Assembly (NCBI GenBank): GCA_022376925.1
Contig: JAIOJX010000025.1
Span: 141,505,301 to 141,569,300, forward strand
Length of the DNA stretch: 64,000 bases
Direction of reading: 5' to 3'
From: Tragulus kanchil
Lineage: Eukaryota > Chordata > Mammalia > Artiodactyla > Tragulidae
Shown piece by piece: positions 1-11,494 of the stretch. The translations under genes and the position numbers were made by a program. Below the pieces are notes generated by a model. That model saw only the letters and a program-made list of their open reading frames with translations. It made no database searches and had not been told where the DNA came from. The first letter of the stretch is position 1; every line of letters starts with the position of its first letter.

Positions 1-426
1 ACCTATAATTCCCTATATCTATTCTGCTAAACAACTTAAGACACTGAGAAACATAGGAAGATTTATATCACTAATGATTCACTGGATAATACAAAAACAT
101 TTCTTCATACCACATGCTATCTATCAATATATATATTTCTAGAAACAAGCAAATGGACTTAGATTTATTGTTATTCTGTATGCTGAAAAGAGTTAAGTCT
201 CTTTCCAAACAGCAAATATGATAGTAGCCTATATTAACAGCAGTATAAATTCCATAAAAATGGAGTTGAATATTTTGCTTAACTTTACTGACAACACACT
301 TCTTAGATTAATATATTACCTCTCAAAAATATTTTAGCAGAGTATCAGAATCAACTTTCTATTTTCATCCAAACAAATCAGATTGATTTTACTGAGTTAC
401 TTTTTTGCTCCTAAAGTATTTAGTGT
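1..426. other. A+T-rich sequence, nothing recognised
   Basis: No repeat family, gene or RNA signature is recognisable. The short frames here are A+T-rich and show no protein-like composition. Confidence 0.5.
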
Positions 427-499
427 TAAAAAGTGTTAGTTGTTCAGTCCTGTCAACTTTTTGTGACCCCATTGACTGTAGCCTTCCAGGCTCCTCCAT
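427..499 (-). mobile_element. Bov-tA/BovB 3'-tail fragment
   Basis: Read on the minus strand this matches the end of Bov-tA/BovB: the 'agttgttcagtcctgtc' and 'gtgaccccattgactgtag' blocks are the reverse complement of the tail that normally reads 'ctacagtccatggggtcgca'. Only about 70 bp remain and the tRNA-derived head is absent. Confidence 0.75.
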
Positions 500-530
500 G
501 TATTTAATCACAAGACAAAGACATTTACAA

Positions 531-557
531 AAATAAAATAAAATCTTTATTTTATTT
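531..557. repeat. A/T inverted repeat, 12-bp arms
   Basis: The arm aaataaaataaa is followed after a 3-base loop by its exact reverse complement. It could form a hairpin, but the arms are pure A/T low-complexity sequence and no function is implied. Confidence 0.6.
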
Positions 558-742
558 ACAAAGATAAAATCAGTATTATTCAACAAATAAGATAATAAAT
601 CTATTACTAAACTGTATGTGTAATCAAAAGCAAATGTTTATCAAATGATGGATTTTATGCATAAAACCACTCTAATTAAGTGCATGATTGGTATTTTAAA
701 ACACATTATTCCATTGTAAGCCCAAAGTCTATATTTTGGAGA

Positions 743-3486
743 CATCAAGGAAACCTTTGATGCAAGGATAGGCATGAAAAAGGAGAGAAATGGTAAGGAC
801 CTAACAGAAACAGAGGAGATTAAGAAGGCATAACAAGAATGCACAAAACTATATAAGAAATGTCTCAATCACCCGGATAGCACCATTGGTGTGATCACTA
901 ACCTGGAACCAGAAATTCTAGGGTATGAGGTCATGTGTGCCTTTGAAAGCGTTACTATGAAGGGAGCTAGTGGAAGTGGTAAAATTCCAGTTGAGTTATT
1001 TCAAATCCTAAAAGATGGTGCTATGAAAATGCTGCAATCAGTACATTATCAAATTTAGAAAACTGCAGTGGCCACAGGACTTGAAAAGGTCTGTTTTCAT
1101 TTTAATCACAAAGAAGAGCAAGGCCAAAGAATGATCAGACTACCATTTAGTTGCACTCATCTCTCATGCCAATGTGCTCATAATCTTTCAAGCTAGGCTT
1201 CAGCAGTATACGAACTGAAAACTTCTAGATGTACAAGTTGGGTTTCAAAGAGGCAGACAAACCAGAAATCAAATTACCAACATTCATTGGATCATGGCGA
1301 AAGCAAAGGAGTTCCAGAAAAATATCTCCTGCTTCATTGACTATGCTAAATCCACTGACTGTGTAAATCACAACAAACTGTGGAAATTATTAAAGAGATG
1401 AGAATACCAGATCACCTTACCTGTCTCCTGAGAAACATGTACACAGGTCAAGAGGCAACAGTTATTAACAGAACAGGACATGGAACAACTGACTGGTTCA
1501 AAACTGGGAAAGGAGTACAACAAGGTTGTATATTGTCACCTTGTTTATTTAACTTACATGCAGAGTACATCTTGCAAAATGCCAGGCAGGATAAATCACA
1601 ATCTGCAATCAAGATTGCCAGGAGAAACATCAACAGCCTCAAGTATTAAGATGATATCACTCTAATGGCAGAAAGCAAAGAGAAACTAAAGAGCTTCCTG
1701 ATAAGTATAAAGTGAAAAAACTGGCTTGAAACTCAACATGAAAAAGAGTATGATCATGGCATCCAGTCCCATCACTTCATGGTAAATAGACGGGGAAAAT
1801 TTGGAAGCAGTCACAGATTTTATTTTATTTTCTTGGGCTCCAAGATCAAACTGTAACTGTAACTGCAGTTATGAAGTTAAAAGATGTTTGGTCCTTGAAA
1901 AGAAAGCTATGACAAACCTAGACAGTGTATTAAAAAGCAGAGACATCACTTTGCTGACAAAGTTATGGTTTTTCCAACAGTCATGTTCAGATGTGAGAAC
2001 TGAACCATAAATAAAGCTGAGAATTGAAGAATTCATACTTGCGAATTGTGGTGCTGGATAAGACACTTGAGAGGACAATGGACAGAAAAGAGATCAAAAC
2101 CAGTCAATCCTAAAGGAAATCAAGCCTACATATTTATTGGAAGGACTGATTCTGAAGATGAAGCTCTACTGTTTTGGCCGCCTGATGCAAAGACCCAGCC
2201 CATTGTAAAAGTCCCTGATGCTGGGAAAGGTCTGAAAGGGTGCAGAGGATGAATGGTTAGATAGCTCATATCTTCAAGCTAGGCTTCAGCAGTATACGAA
2301 CTGAAAACTTCTAGATGTACAAGTTGGGTTTCAAAGAGGCAGACAAACCAGAAATCAAATTACCAACATTCATTGGATCATGGCGAAAGCAAAGGAGTTC
2401 CAGAAAAATATCTCCTGCTTCATTGACTATGCTAAATCCACTGACTGTGTAAATCACAACAAACTGTGGAAATTATTAAAGAGATGAGAATACCAGATCA
2501 CCTTACCTGTCTCCTGAGAAACATGTACACAGGTCAAGAGGCAACAGTTATTAACAGAACAGGACATGGAACAACTGACTGGTTCAAAACTGGGAAAGGA
2601 GTACAACAAGGTTGTATATTGTCACCTTGTTTATTTAACTTACATGCAGAGTACATCTTGCAAAATGCCAGGCAGGATAAATCACAATCTGCAATCAAGA
2701 TTGCCAGGAGAAACATCAACAGCCTCAAGTATTAAGATGATATCACTCTAATGGCAGAAAGCAAAGAGAAACTAAAGAGCTTCCTGATAAGTATAAAGTG
2801 AAAAAACTGGCTTGAAACTCAACATGAAAAAGAGTATGATCATGGCATCCAGTCCCATCACTTCATGGTAAATAGACGGGGAAAATTTGGAAGCAGTCAC
2901 AGATTTTATTTTATTTTCTTGGGCTCCAAGATCAAACTGTAACTGTAACTGCAGTTATGAAGTTAAAAGATGTTTGGTCCTTGAAAAGAAAGCTATGACA
3001 AACCTAGACAGTGTATTAAAAAGCAGAGACATCACTTTGCTGACAAAGTTATGGTTTTTCCAACAGTCATGTTCAGATGTGAGAACTGAACCATAAATAA
3101 AGCTGAGAATTGAAGAATTCATACTTGCGAATTGTGGTGCTGGATAAGACACTTGAGAGGACAATGGACAGAAAAGAGATCAAAACCAGTCAATCCTAAA
3201 GGAAATCAAGCCTACATATTTATTGGAAGGACTGATTCTGAAGATGAAGCTCTACTGTTTTGGCCGCCTGATGCAAAGACCCAGCCCATTGTAAAAGTCC
3301 CTGATGCTGGGAAAGGTTGAAAGCTAAAGGAGAAGGGAGTGGCAGAGGATGAATGGTTAGATAGCATCACCCACTCAATGGACATAAATTTGAGCAAACC
3401 TCAGGAGATAGTGGAGAACAGAAGAACCTGGTGTGCTATAGTCCATGGGGTTTCAAGGAGTCATATACAACTTAGCGACTAAATAA
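743..3486 (+). mobile_element. BovB (RTE) LINE, 5'-truncated, reverse transcriptase part
   Basis: Degraded BovB running from the end of the endonuclease/RT linker through the RT and the C-terminal domain to the 3' end near 3486. Visible protein landmarks on the plus strand are 'RIPDHLTCLLRNMYTGQEA' and RT block B 'KGVQQGCILSPCLFNL', about 1380-1560. The catalytic YADD is destroyed: the codons read Y-stop-D-D, with TAA at 1647-1649. Many other stops and indels are present. The body is duplicated (1176-2265 and 2266-3365), so the true insertion is about 1.66 kb. It ends with the Bov-A-like tail. It is a dead copy that encodes nothing functional. Confidence 0.93.
1176..3365. repeat. Direct tandem duplication 1 (period 1086 bp), probable assembly artefact
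   Basis: 1176-2265 is repeated at 2266-3365, both inside the same BovB. The downstream copy begins with a corrupted 'ctcatatcttcaagct' against 'ctcataatctttcaagct' in the upstream copy. The upstream copy ends with a small deletion after 'gctgggaaagg' that the downstream copy lacks. The downstream version agrees better with BovB as I remember it. Errors only at the two inner ends fit two overlapping contigs placed end to end. Confidence 0.95.
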
Positions 3487-3563
3487 AACAACAAAGATCT
3501 GATAAGCTTGCCAAATTCCAAGTAGGCTATACACAAAAAGATTCATGCTAAAGACATCATGTC

Positions 3564-3905
3564 GGGCTTCTCTGGTGGTCCAGTGGGTAAGGACACTACC
3601 TTGCAATGCAAAGGGTGCCAGTTCGATCCCTGGCCTGGGAAGATCCCACGTGCCACAGAGTGGCTGGACCCATGTGTCCAATTACCGAGCCAGAGTTCTG
3701 GAGCGCATGCGCCCAGAGCCGGTATTCTGTGACAACAGAGGCCACGGCGATGGGAGGCCCACACGGGCCAAAGAACAAAGATGGATGAAAATGGACAAAT
3801 GAAAGACCAATAGAAGTGGCCCACCTGCTCCCTTCCCTCCCCACCCCACCCCCCTCAAATAAAAATAAATAAATAAATCTTTATAAAAAGAAAGAAAGAA
3901 AGAAT
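3564..3905 (+). mobile_element. CHR-2-related tRNA-Glu SINE, subfamily A
   Basis: The tRNA-derived head holds an A box (tggtccagtggg) and a B box (gttcgatccc, 3621-3630), the internal RNA polymerase III promoter. The body reads 'tgtccaattaccgagcc', then 'cgcatgcgcccagagcc', then a C-rich stretch and an (aaat)n tail. It is flanked by a 14-bp target-site duplication with one mismatch, aaagacatcatgtc at 3550-3563 and aaagacattatgtc at 3906-3919, showing L1-type retrotransposition. CpGs are well kept, suggesting a young insertion. Confidence 0.92.
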
Positions 3906-3964
3906 AAAGACATTATGTCAAAGTGCCAATAGATTAAGGGAAATGTTTTTTCTAAAATTTTTTC

Positions 3965-4242
3965 CATTTTTTTTTTGGGGGGGGGGCACTTCTATCGGCC
4001 TGTCATTCATTCATTTTCATCCATCTCTGTTCTTTGGCCTGTGTGGGGCTCCCATTAGCAGTGGCCTCTCTTGCTGCAGAGCACCAGCTCTGTGAGCATG
4101 CGCTCCAGAGCCCCAGCTGGGTAGTTGGATACATTGGTCTAGCCGCTCCGCAGCACATGGGATCTTCCCAGGCCAGAGATTGAACTGGCGCCCCTTGCAC
4201 TGCAAGACAGTGTCTTTACCCACTGGAGCACCAGGGAAGCCC
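3965..4242 (-). mobile_element. CHR-2-related SINE, subfamily A, inverted
   Basis: The same element as at 3564, on the other strand. It begins at a T/G homopolymer (T then ten G) that represents the A-tail and C-rich tract, and ends with 'agggaagccc', the reverse complement of the SINE start. The two copies form an inverted pair about 60 bp apart that could fold into a long hairpin. Confidence 0.9.
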
Positions 4243-5083
4243 TAAGAGAAATCTGGATAGTAATATAACTAAATCTCATCATATTCAAAGGAGCAGCTGT
4301 ACAATTTCCACATTTTATTTCTCATCCTAAATGATTCTAGAAGGAAAAAGAAATTAAAATGTTATGTTTTTATAGAAAAGAACTGTTGTCCCAAAGATTG
4401 ATACCAGTCAAAATATCCTTTAGAAATGAAAGTAAAATAAATACATCTCCATAATTTAAAAACTTTGAGAGAATTTGTTGCTAAGAGATCTGTTGTACAA
4501 CTGACAACAAAATAATTCCTTCAGGCTGAAAGGAAATGTCACCATATAGTAACTCAAATTGATACGAAAAAGTAAAGAGCATTACACCATAAAATATAAA
4601 AAACTTCATGAAATATTTTTAACTTTAGTTATTTAATTTTCAAAAATAACAGAAGATTTTATAAAGCAATAATTGTAGCACTGTATATTAGGTTTATAAT
4701 GAGTAGATAATGTGTGCAATTGTGATTTAAAAAGGAGAAGGAGGAAGTTGTAATACATTTGAATAAGGTTGCTATATTAAAAAAATATTTTAAAAAACGG
4801 ACTTAGAGAACAGTACTGTGGTCATTAAGGGGAGGAAAGATCAGACAAGACACATGGAAAGAGCAACAAGGAAACCTACACTATCTTATGTAATAGAGAT
4901 AACCACTGTGATTAAGCTGTAAGACTAAAGGAACCTACATGGGGACTAAGCATTGACCTGAGGGTGGATGGGAAGAGGGGAAAGGGAGGGACGGCTCAGG
5001 GAATAGGGGTCAGGGATATGCCTATGACTGTTTGGGGATTGTGTATATCAGTAAACAAGAAGACTTTGTAAAAATGTGTAACA
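4243..5083. other. A+T-rich sequence, nothing firmly recognised
   Basis: Mostly A+T-rich, with one purine/G-rich patch near 4960-5015. The last part may be L1 3' UTR continuing beyond the SINE at 5084, but I cannot support that strongly. Confidence 0.4.
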
Positions 5084-5404
5084 GGGCTTCCCTGGTGGCC
5101 CAGTGGGTAAGGACACCGCCTTGCAGTGCAAGGGGCGCGGGTTCAATCTCTGGCCTGGGAAGATCCCACGTGCCGCAGAGCGGTTGGATCGATGTGTCCA
5201 GTTACCGAGCCGGAGCTTTGGAGCGCACGTGCCCAGAGTCGGTGCTCGGCGATAACAGTGGCCACCAGCGATGGGAGGGCCACATGGGCCAAAGAACAAA
5301 GATGGATGAAAATGGGTAAATGAAAGACCAATAGAAGTGCCCGCCCACCCCTCCCTCTTAACCCGCCCCCCCCGGCCAAAAAAAAAGGAAAGAAAAAGAA
5401 AAAA
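5084..5404 (+). mobile_element. CHR-2-related SINE, subfamily A
   Basis: Near-consensus copy with A box, B box, CpG-rich body and a C-rich then A-rich tail. Possible target-site duplication: 'atgtgtaaca' before it and 'aagtataaca' after it, two mismatches. It appears inserted in an L1 3' end. Confidence 0.9.
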
Positions 5405-5465
5405 GTATAACAATAACTTCACTGAAGCTAATGCAACATTGTAAAACAAATATACCCCCCCAAAA
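5405..5465 (+). mobile_element. L1 3'-end fragment (artiodactyl type)
   Basis: The words 'gaagctaatgcaacattgta' and 'aaacaaatatac' resemble the usual end of artiodactyl L1 3' UTRs. Short and low confidence. Confidence 0.4.
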
Positions 5466-5506
5466 AAGATCAGCTGATAACCTTAAAATATATATATATA
5501 TATTTT

Positions 5507-5700
5507 ACTGTTTAAGACACATAGTTTCTCAATCATGTTCAACTCTTTGGGACCCTTCAGGTGGTAGCCCACCAAGCTCCTCTATCCATGGGATTTTCAG
5601 GCAACACTACTGGAGTGGGTTGCCATTTTTCTCTACCAGGGATAGAACCCATGTCTCCTATGTCTCCTGCTTTACCCACTGAGCCATTGGTGAATCTCCT
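5507..5700 (-). mobile_element. Bov-tA SINE
   Basis: On the minus strand it has the Bov-tA order: tRNA-like head, 'ggcaacccactccagtagtg' block, then the BovB-derived tail with 'catgggattttcaggcaac' on the plus strand. A (TA)n tract lies just before it at 5488-5502. Confidence 0.88.
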
Positions 5701-6327
5701 GATATTAAGGAGAAATGATAAACTTAAATGCATGTTGTAATTTTTTCATAAACCAGTATGACATGATTTTAAATTTTGGTAAAATATCAACAGTAGAATT
5801 TGGATGCTACACTAGTAGTATTTGCCTAACATAGTGAATGTAGTAAAGCATCAATAGAGGAAACAAAATACGTTATTTAATTTTCAAAAATAACAGAAGA
5901 TTTTATAAAGCAATAATTGTAGCACTGTATATTAGGTTTATAATGAGTAGATAATGTGTGCAATTGTGATTTAAAAAGGAGAAGGAGGAAGTTGTAATAC
6001 ATTTGAATAAGGTTGCTATATTAAAAAAATATTTTAAAAAACGGACTTAGAGAACAGTACTGTGGTCATTAAGGGGAGGAAAGATCAGACAAGACACATG
6101 GAAAGAGCAACAAGGAAACCTACACTATCTTATGTAATAGAGATAACCACTGTGATTAAGCTGTAAGACTAAAGGAACCTACATGGGGACTAAGCATTGA
6201 CCTGAGGGTGGATGGGAAGAGGGGAAAGGGAGGGACGGCTCAGGGAATAGGGGTCAGGGATATGCCTATGACTGTTTGGGGATTGTGTATATCAGTAAAC
6301 AAGAAGACTTTGTAAAAATGTGTAACA

Positions 6328-6652
6328 GGGCTTCCCTGGTGGCCCAGTGGGTAAGGACACCGCCTTGCAGTGCAAGGGGCGCGGGTTCAATCTCTGGCCT
6401 GGGAAGATCCCACGTGCCGCAGAGCGGTTGGATCGATGTGTCCAGTTACCGAGCCGGAGCTTTGGAGCGCACGTGCCCAGAGTCGGTGCTCGGCGATAAC
6501 AGTGGCCACCGCGATGGGAGGGCCACATGGGCCAAAGAACAAAGATGGATGAAAATGGGTAAATGAAAGACCAATAGAAGTGGCCCGCCCACCCCCTCCC
6601 TCTTAACCCGCCCCCGCCCCCCGGCCAAAAAAAAAGGAAAGAAAAAGAAAAA
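6328..6652 (+). mobile_element. CHR-2-related SINE, subfamily A (duplicate of 5084)
   Basis: Second copy of the SINE at 5084 produced by tandem duplication 2, not an independent insertion. It differs by small indels in the C-rich part. Confidence 0.9.
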
Positions 6653-6754
6653 AGTATAACAATAACTTCACTGAAGCTAATGCAACATTGTAAAACAAAT
6701 ATACCCCCCCAAAAAAGATCAGCTGATAACCTTAAAATATATATATATATATTT

Positions 6755-6950
6755 TACTGTTTAAGACACATAGTTTCTCAATCATGTTCAACTCTTTGGG
6801 ACCCTTCAGGTGGTAGCCCACCAAGCTCCTCTATCCATGGGATTTTTCAGGCAACACTACTGGAGTGGGTTGCCATTTTTCTCTACCAGGGATAGAACCC
6901 ATGTCTCCTATGTCTCCTGCTTTACCCACTGAGCCATTGGTGAATCTCCT
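6755..6950 (-). mobile_element. Bov-tA SINE (duplicate of 5507)
   Basis: Duplicate of the element at 5507-5700 through tandem duplication 2; differs by one T in 'gatttttcagg'. Confidence 0.87.
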
Positions 6951-7149
6951 GATATTAAGGAGAAATGATAAACTTAAATGCATGTTGTAATTTTTTCATA
7001 AACCAGTATGACATGATTTTAAATTTTGGTAAAATATCAACAGTAGAATTTGGATGCTACACTAGTAGTATTTGCCTAACATAGTGAATGTAGTAAAGCA
7101 TCAATAGAGGAAACAAAATACGTACAAATCATTTGAAAAAGGAATAGCA

Positions 7150-7840
7150 AAATATCAGAAATAATGCAACCATATGAATGATTGTATTAAATGAGAATAG
7201 ACTGATCATTCTCATAAACATCTAGATATTTTCAACAGGCTAAAATGTGGGATTCAACTATATTTCCAAATATGTTTAAAAAATTTTTAGGGGAAAAAAA
7301 TAGCATGAAATGATAATTGTAAGTGAGCAGGAGTGGTTATATTAACTGGTCATTTAGAATAGACTTTAGGAGAAGAAATATTTCTACAAATATAAAGGTA
7401 TGTTTTAAAATAAGAAAAGAGCCAATACATTTAGAAGACATAACAAGCATGAGAATATGCATCTAAGACTAGCCATTTGTATTACATGAAACAAAAAGAG
7501 ACACATTAGTAAGGACAAATGAAGAAGTGATTATGCTTGGAAATGTTAATATCCCACTCCTGATTTTGTACAAAAACTATACAGAATATCTAAAAGTATA
7601 TTTAAGATTAAGTTAACACTGTCAACTAGACTCTACTGATATTTTAGAATGCTTATTTCAGTAACACTAAACAAAATTCTTTTCAAACACATGGAACATT
7701 CCCAATGGAAGACCACAAGAGAGTTCTCAAAAAATAAAACAAGTCTCATATAAATAAATAAATAAAACAAGTCTCAAAAACTTTTAAAAGATTGAAATTA
7801 TTCAAAATTCACTTTCTGAACACAATAAAACACTTCAAAA
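7150..7840 (+). mobile_element. L1 ORF2 endonuclease-region remnant
   Basis: Blocks match L1 ORF2 around the end of the endonuclease domain: 'caaacacatggaacattccc', 'ataaaacaagtctc' and 'aaaagattgaaattattcaa', in the right order. The region upstream fits the preceding L1 part with many indels. Old and non-functional. Confidence 0.75.
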
Positions 7841-8577
7841 AGGACTTGAATTGCACACCTCTATCTATATGCTATATTTTATGTTACAAGAGGGATTTCT
7901 CCTATGGCTTAGTTAAAAGCAAATGTTATTTAATGTTATAGATTGAATACATCTCATCTTACCATCTAAAAAAAGTCCCTAAAATTTTGTTCCTGCTTAT
8001 GTATATACATATGTATATTCACAAATATATGACTACTCACCTGAAATTAAAATTTAGAATTCCTACCATGCATCAAACTACTACCTTATTTATTTTACCC
8101 ATTTTAAAAGAACATTTCTCAAGAAAGCTTTCTATACCTACTGACTTCTCCATGCATTATTCCTGTCTTTTGATACACACCACAGTATTGAAAATGTTCC
8201 TCAGATTTTCCAAGGGTTCTTTTCCAAATCCAATAGCCAATTGTATGTCATTATGTGATGATTTGACTTCTAACAAATTTTTGACATCCTTAAACAAACT
8301 AACCATGACAGTTTTTTCATTTGATTTCTACAACAAACCACTATCCTGCTGTCTCTGATCTCCTTGGACACTTCTAAGTTTCTCCTGTTAAATTATTTTC
8401 CTCTTACAGATATCTTACTGTTTGTGTGAGTCAGAGATTTATCCTTAGGTCTCTTCCTAGGTTGGTACCGATAATTTCAAAATTCAAATATCAGCTCTCA
8501 TTTTGCCCCTAGATTCCAGATTAAATATTTTACATCTCTTTAATTCTTCACCTAAAGCATACATAAAAAAAGAAATC
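7841..8577. other. Unassigned sequence; 123-codon open frame not supported
   Basis: An open frame at 7987-8358 (+) begins at a TTG and has no recognisable domain. The C/T-rich text around 8400-8830 looks like an old mammalian interspersed repeat, but I cannot name the family. Confidence 0.3.
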
Positions 8578-10906
8578 TTATTTCCTTCTCCCAATGCAGA
8601 CCCATTCTCACAGTCTTGCTCATCTCTGTCTTGTACACATTTGCAGACACCACCGTCCTAAAGCACTCATCACTTTCTCTCATCTGTAACGTCCAATTTG
8701 ACAAGTCCCTTTTTGACCTACCTTCAAAATATATCCCTAGCAACATATGTCTATTTACCTCTCAACACTTTCACTCTTTACCTTCTAGATTCCCTCATTC
8801 ATCACTCAGACTAATAATAATGCCCTCATAAATTGTCTCACTGTTTCCACTCTTACTGTATGGTCTTTTGTCCATTGAGCAATTCAAGATGAGGAAAAGA
8901 GAAAAAGAAAAAAAACCACATTTCCCCATTTGCTGCCCTAATACTTTTTGTTTTGGGTTGCTGAGTGATAATTCATTCTATTCCCCATCTTTCAGAAATC
9001 GTCAGTACAGATTAATTAGAATTTGTGTTCCAGTTATATCTCCCCTTTTGAAAAAATAATTTAAAAACACAAACAATTATTCCATTTAAAAAATATCAGG
9101 TGGTTCTTATTTATTCACATCATTCATATCATTGCATCCTCCATCTTCTTGGTCACTCTTTCAAAGACATACCTTCTTTCACTTACCTGTATTTACCTAG
9201 AGTGTATTGGTCTATTACTTTTATATATAAATTTATAGCAAGTAAAGAAACATCAATAAATCTAATCTTAGGGATATTAATTTTCACATATAATTTATAA
9301 CAAAATCCCATAGCAAAAAAATTAAACTATTTTATAAAAAAAAACTTGCTATTTTGGCAAACTTCTGTTTTGGCAATTAAGTTTTTCTGCTTTGTAATTG
9401 TATTCACTGCTTGAAATTATTCCCTTGAAGCAGTTCATTAGACAAAGAAATAATTCATTGATGTGAAGAATGATGGAGATGAGAAATACAAAAAATAACT
9501 TCCTTAAGAGATACAGATAAAGTCAAGTAACTGATTCTAGGTCACAGATTCAGTGGTAGATGGATTTGTGAATCCATATGTGCTTATCTTTGACAACTGT
9601 TTTTACTCTGAAATTGAGACGATTCATTGAAGTATTTAACATGTCACAATCCTATATCCATTTTTAAAGATGAAATAACTGAAGTTCAGAGAGGAAAGAT
9701 CAGCAGCCCAGGATGACAAGGAAGAAAGTACTTAAAATTCCTAGAACTGTCATATTTATTTCCTTCTCCCAATGCAGACCCATTCTCACAGTCTTGCTCA
9801 TCTCTGTCTTGTACACATTTGCAGACACCACCGTCCTAAAGCACTCATCACTTTCTCTCATCTGTAACGTCCAATTTGACAAGTCCCTTTTTGACCTACC
9901 TTCAAAATATATCCCTAGCAACATATGTCTATTTACCTCTCAACACTTTCACTCTTTACCTTCTAGATTCCCTCATTCATCACTCAGACTAATAATAATG
10001 CCCTCATAAATTGTCTCACTGTTTCCACTCTTACTGTATGGTCTTTTGTCCATTGAGCAATTCAAGATGAGGAAAAGAGAAAAAGAAAAAAAACCACATT
10101 TCCCCATTTGCTGCCCTAATACTTTTTGTTTTGGGTTGCTGAGTGATAATTCATTCTATTCCCCATCTTTCAGAAATCGTCAGTACAGATTAATTAGAAT
10201 TTGTGTTCCAGTTATATCTCCCCTTTTGAAAAAATAATTTAAAAACACAAACAATTATTCCATTTAAAAAATATCAGGTGGTTCTTATTTATTCACATCA
10301 TTCATATCATTGCATCCTCCATCTTCTTGGTCACTCTTTCAAAGACATACCTTCTTTCACTTACCTGTATTTACCTAGAGTGTATTGGTCTATTACTTTT
10401 ATATATAAATTTATAGCAAGTAAAGAAACATCAATAAATCTAATCTTAGGGATATTAATTTTCACATATAATTTATAACAAAATCCCATAGCAAAAAATT
10501 AAACTATTTTATAAAAAAAACTTGCTATTTTGGCAAACTTCTGTTTTGGCAATTAAGTTTTTCTGCTTTGTAATTGTATTCACTGCTTGAAATTATTCCC
10601 TTGAAGCAGTTCATTAGACAAAGAAATAATTCATTGATGTGAAGAATGATGGAGATGAGAAATACAAAAAATAACTTCCTTAAGAGATACAGATAAAGTC
10701 AAGTAACTGATTCTAGGTCACAGATTCAGTGGTAGATGGATTTGTGAATCCATATGTGCTTATCTTTGACAACTGTTTTTACTCTGAAATTGAGACGATT
10801 CATTGAAGTATTTAACATGTCACAATCCTATATCCATTTTTAAAGATGAAATAACTGAAGTTCAGAGAGGAAAGATCAGCAGCCCAGGATGACAAGGAAG
10901 AAAGTA
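8578..10906. repeat. Direct tandem duplication 3 (period 1178 bp), probable assembly artefact
   Basis: 8578-9730 is repeated at 9756-10906, separated by 25 bases (9731-9755) that belong to neither flank as a clean copy. The copies differ by A-run lengths, for example near 9320 and 10495. Confidence 0.95.
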
Positions 10907-10940
10907 GCAGAGTTAAGGTCATTTATGAATTCTAGAAATG

Positions 10941-11054
10941 GTGATCGACTCCAGTATTCTTGCCTGGAGAATGCCTGGGAAAGAGGAGCCTGGTGGGCTA
11001 CAGTCCATGAGGTTGCAAAGAGTCAGACACTACTGAGTGACTAGCACTTTCACT
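10941..11054 (+). mobile_element. Single Bov-A unit (or 5'-truncated Bov-tA) with perfect 17-bp TSD
   Basis: 114 bp matching only the BovB-derived half of Bov-tA ('gactccagtattcttgcctg' to 'agtgactagcactttcact'). Identical 17-base repeats, tatgaattctagaaatg, flank it at 10924-10940 and 11055-11071, so the insertion is exact and relatively recent. No tRNA-like head is present. Confidence 0.9.
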
Positions 11055-11494
11055 TATGAATTCTAGAAATGTCAACTGGATGTCTTTTACATGACATTAT
11101 GTAAAGAAAACAGAAATGATCCTGCCATTCATAAAGATGGGTTTAGTGAAAATTGATATTGAATTCAACTATATTACTTCAGTGAAGCTTAATCTCATCA
11201 ATTATTCTAAATGGATTAAGGAAGATGAATAAAGGCAGGAAATCATTGGCTTTAATCAAATGTTTTCATCACTTTCATTTTTATAAATAACTATTTCAGA
11301 TGGTTTTATTATTGAATTACTAAATATAGTATAGCCTGAAAGAACAATGACAAATTTAATTATAGAAGGGCTGTTTTTGATTAGTAACCTTTTCATATTT
11401 ATTGAATACTGATAGTCCTGGATATATTTCTGGTAACAAACATTGGATCTTAAAAATCTAAGAATGTCAAAGTGGAAAGTTAACTGCATCATTC

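Larger units (their letters stand above)
4629..7123. repeat. Direct tandem duplication 2 (period 1244 bp), probable assembly artefact
   Basis: 4629-5872 is repeated at 5873-7123. The copied block cuts across a SINE, an L1 fragment, a (TA)n tract and a Bov-tA without respect to their borders. Differences are single-base indels in homopolymers and C-runs, for example 'gccaccagcgat' against 'gccaccgcgat', and one T more or less before 'caggcaacactac'. That is a sequencing-error pattern rather than evolutionary divergence. Confidence 0.95.

Noticed and set aside
1380..1649. Apparent pair of identical 89-aa proteins at 1380 and 2466
   Set aside because: Both are a piece of the dead BovB reverse transcriptase, starting at GTG and ended by a stop in the YADD motif; the second is the duplicated copy.
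3601..3640. tRNA genes at the SINE heads (A and B box sequences)
   Set aside because: The boxes belong to tRNA-derived SINE heads; no cloverleaf with a complete acceptor stem and anticodon arm can be drawn.
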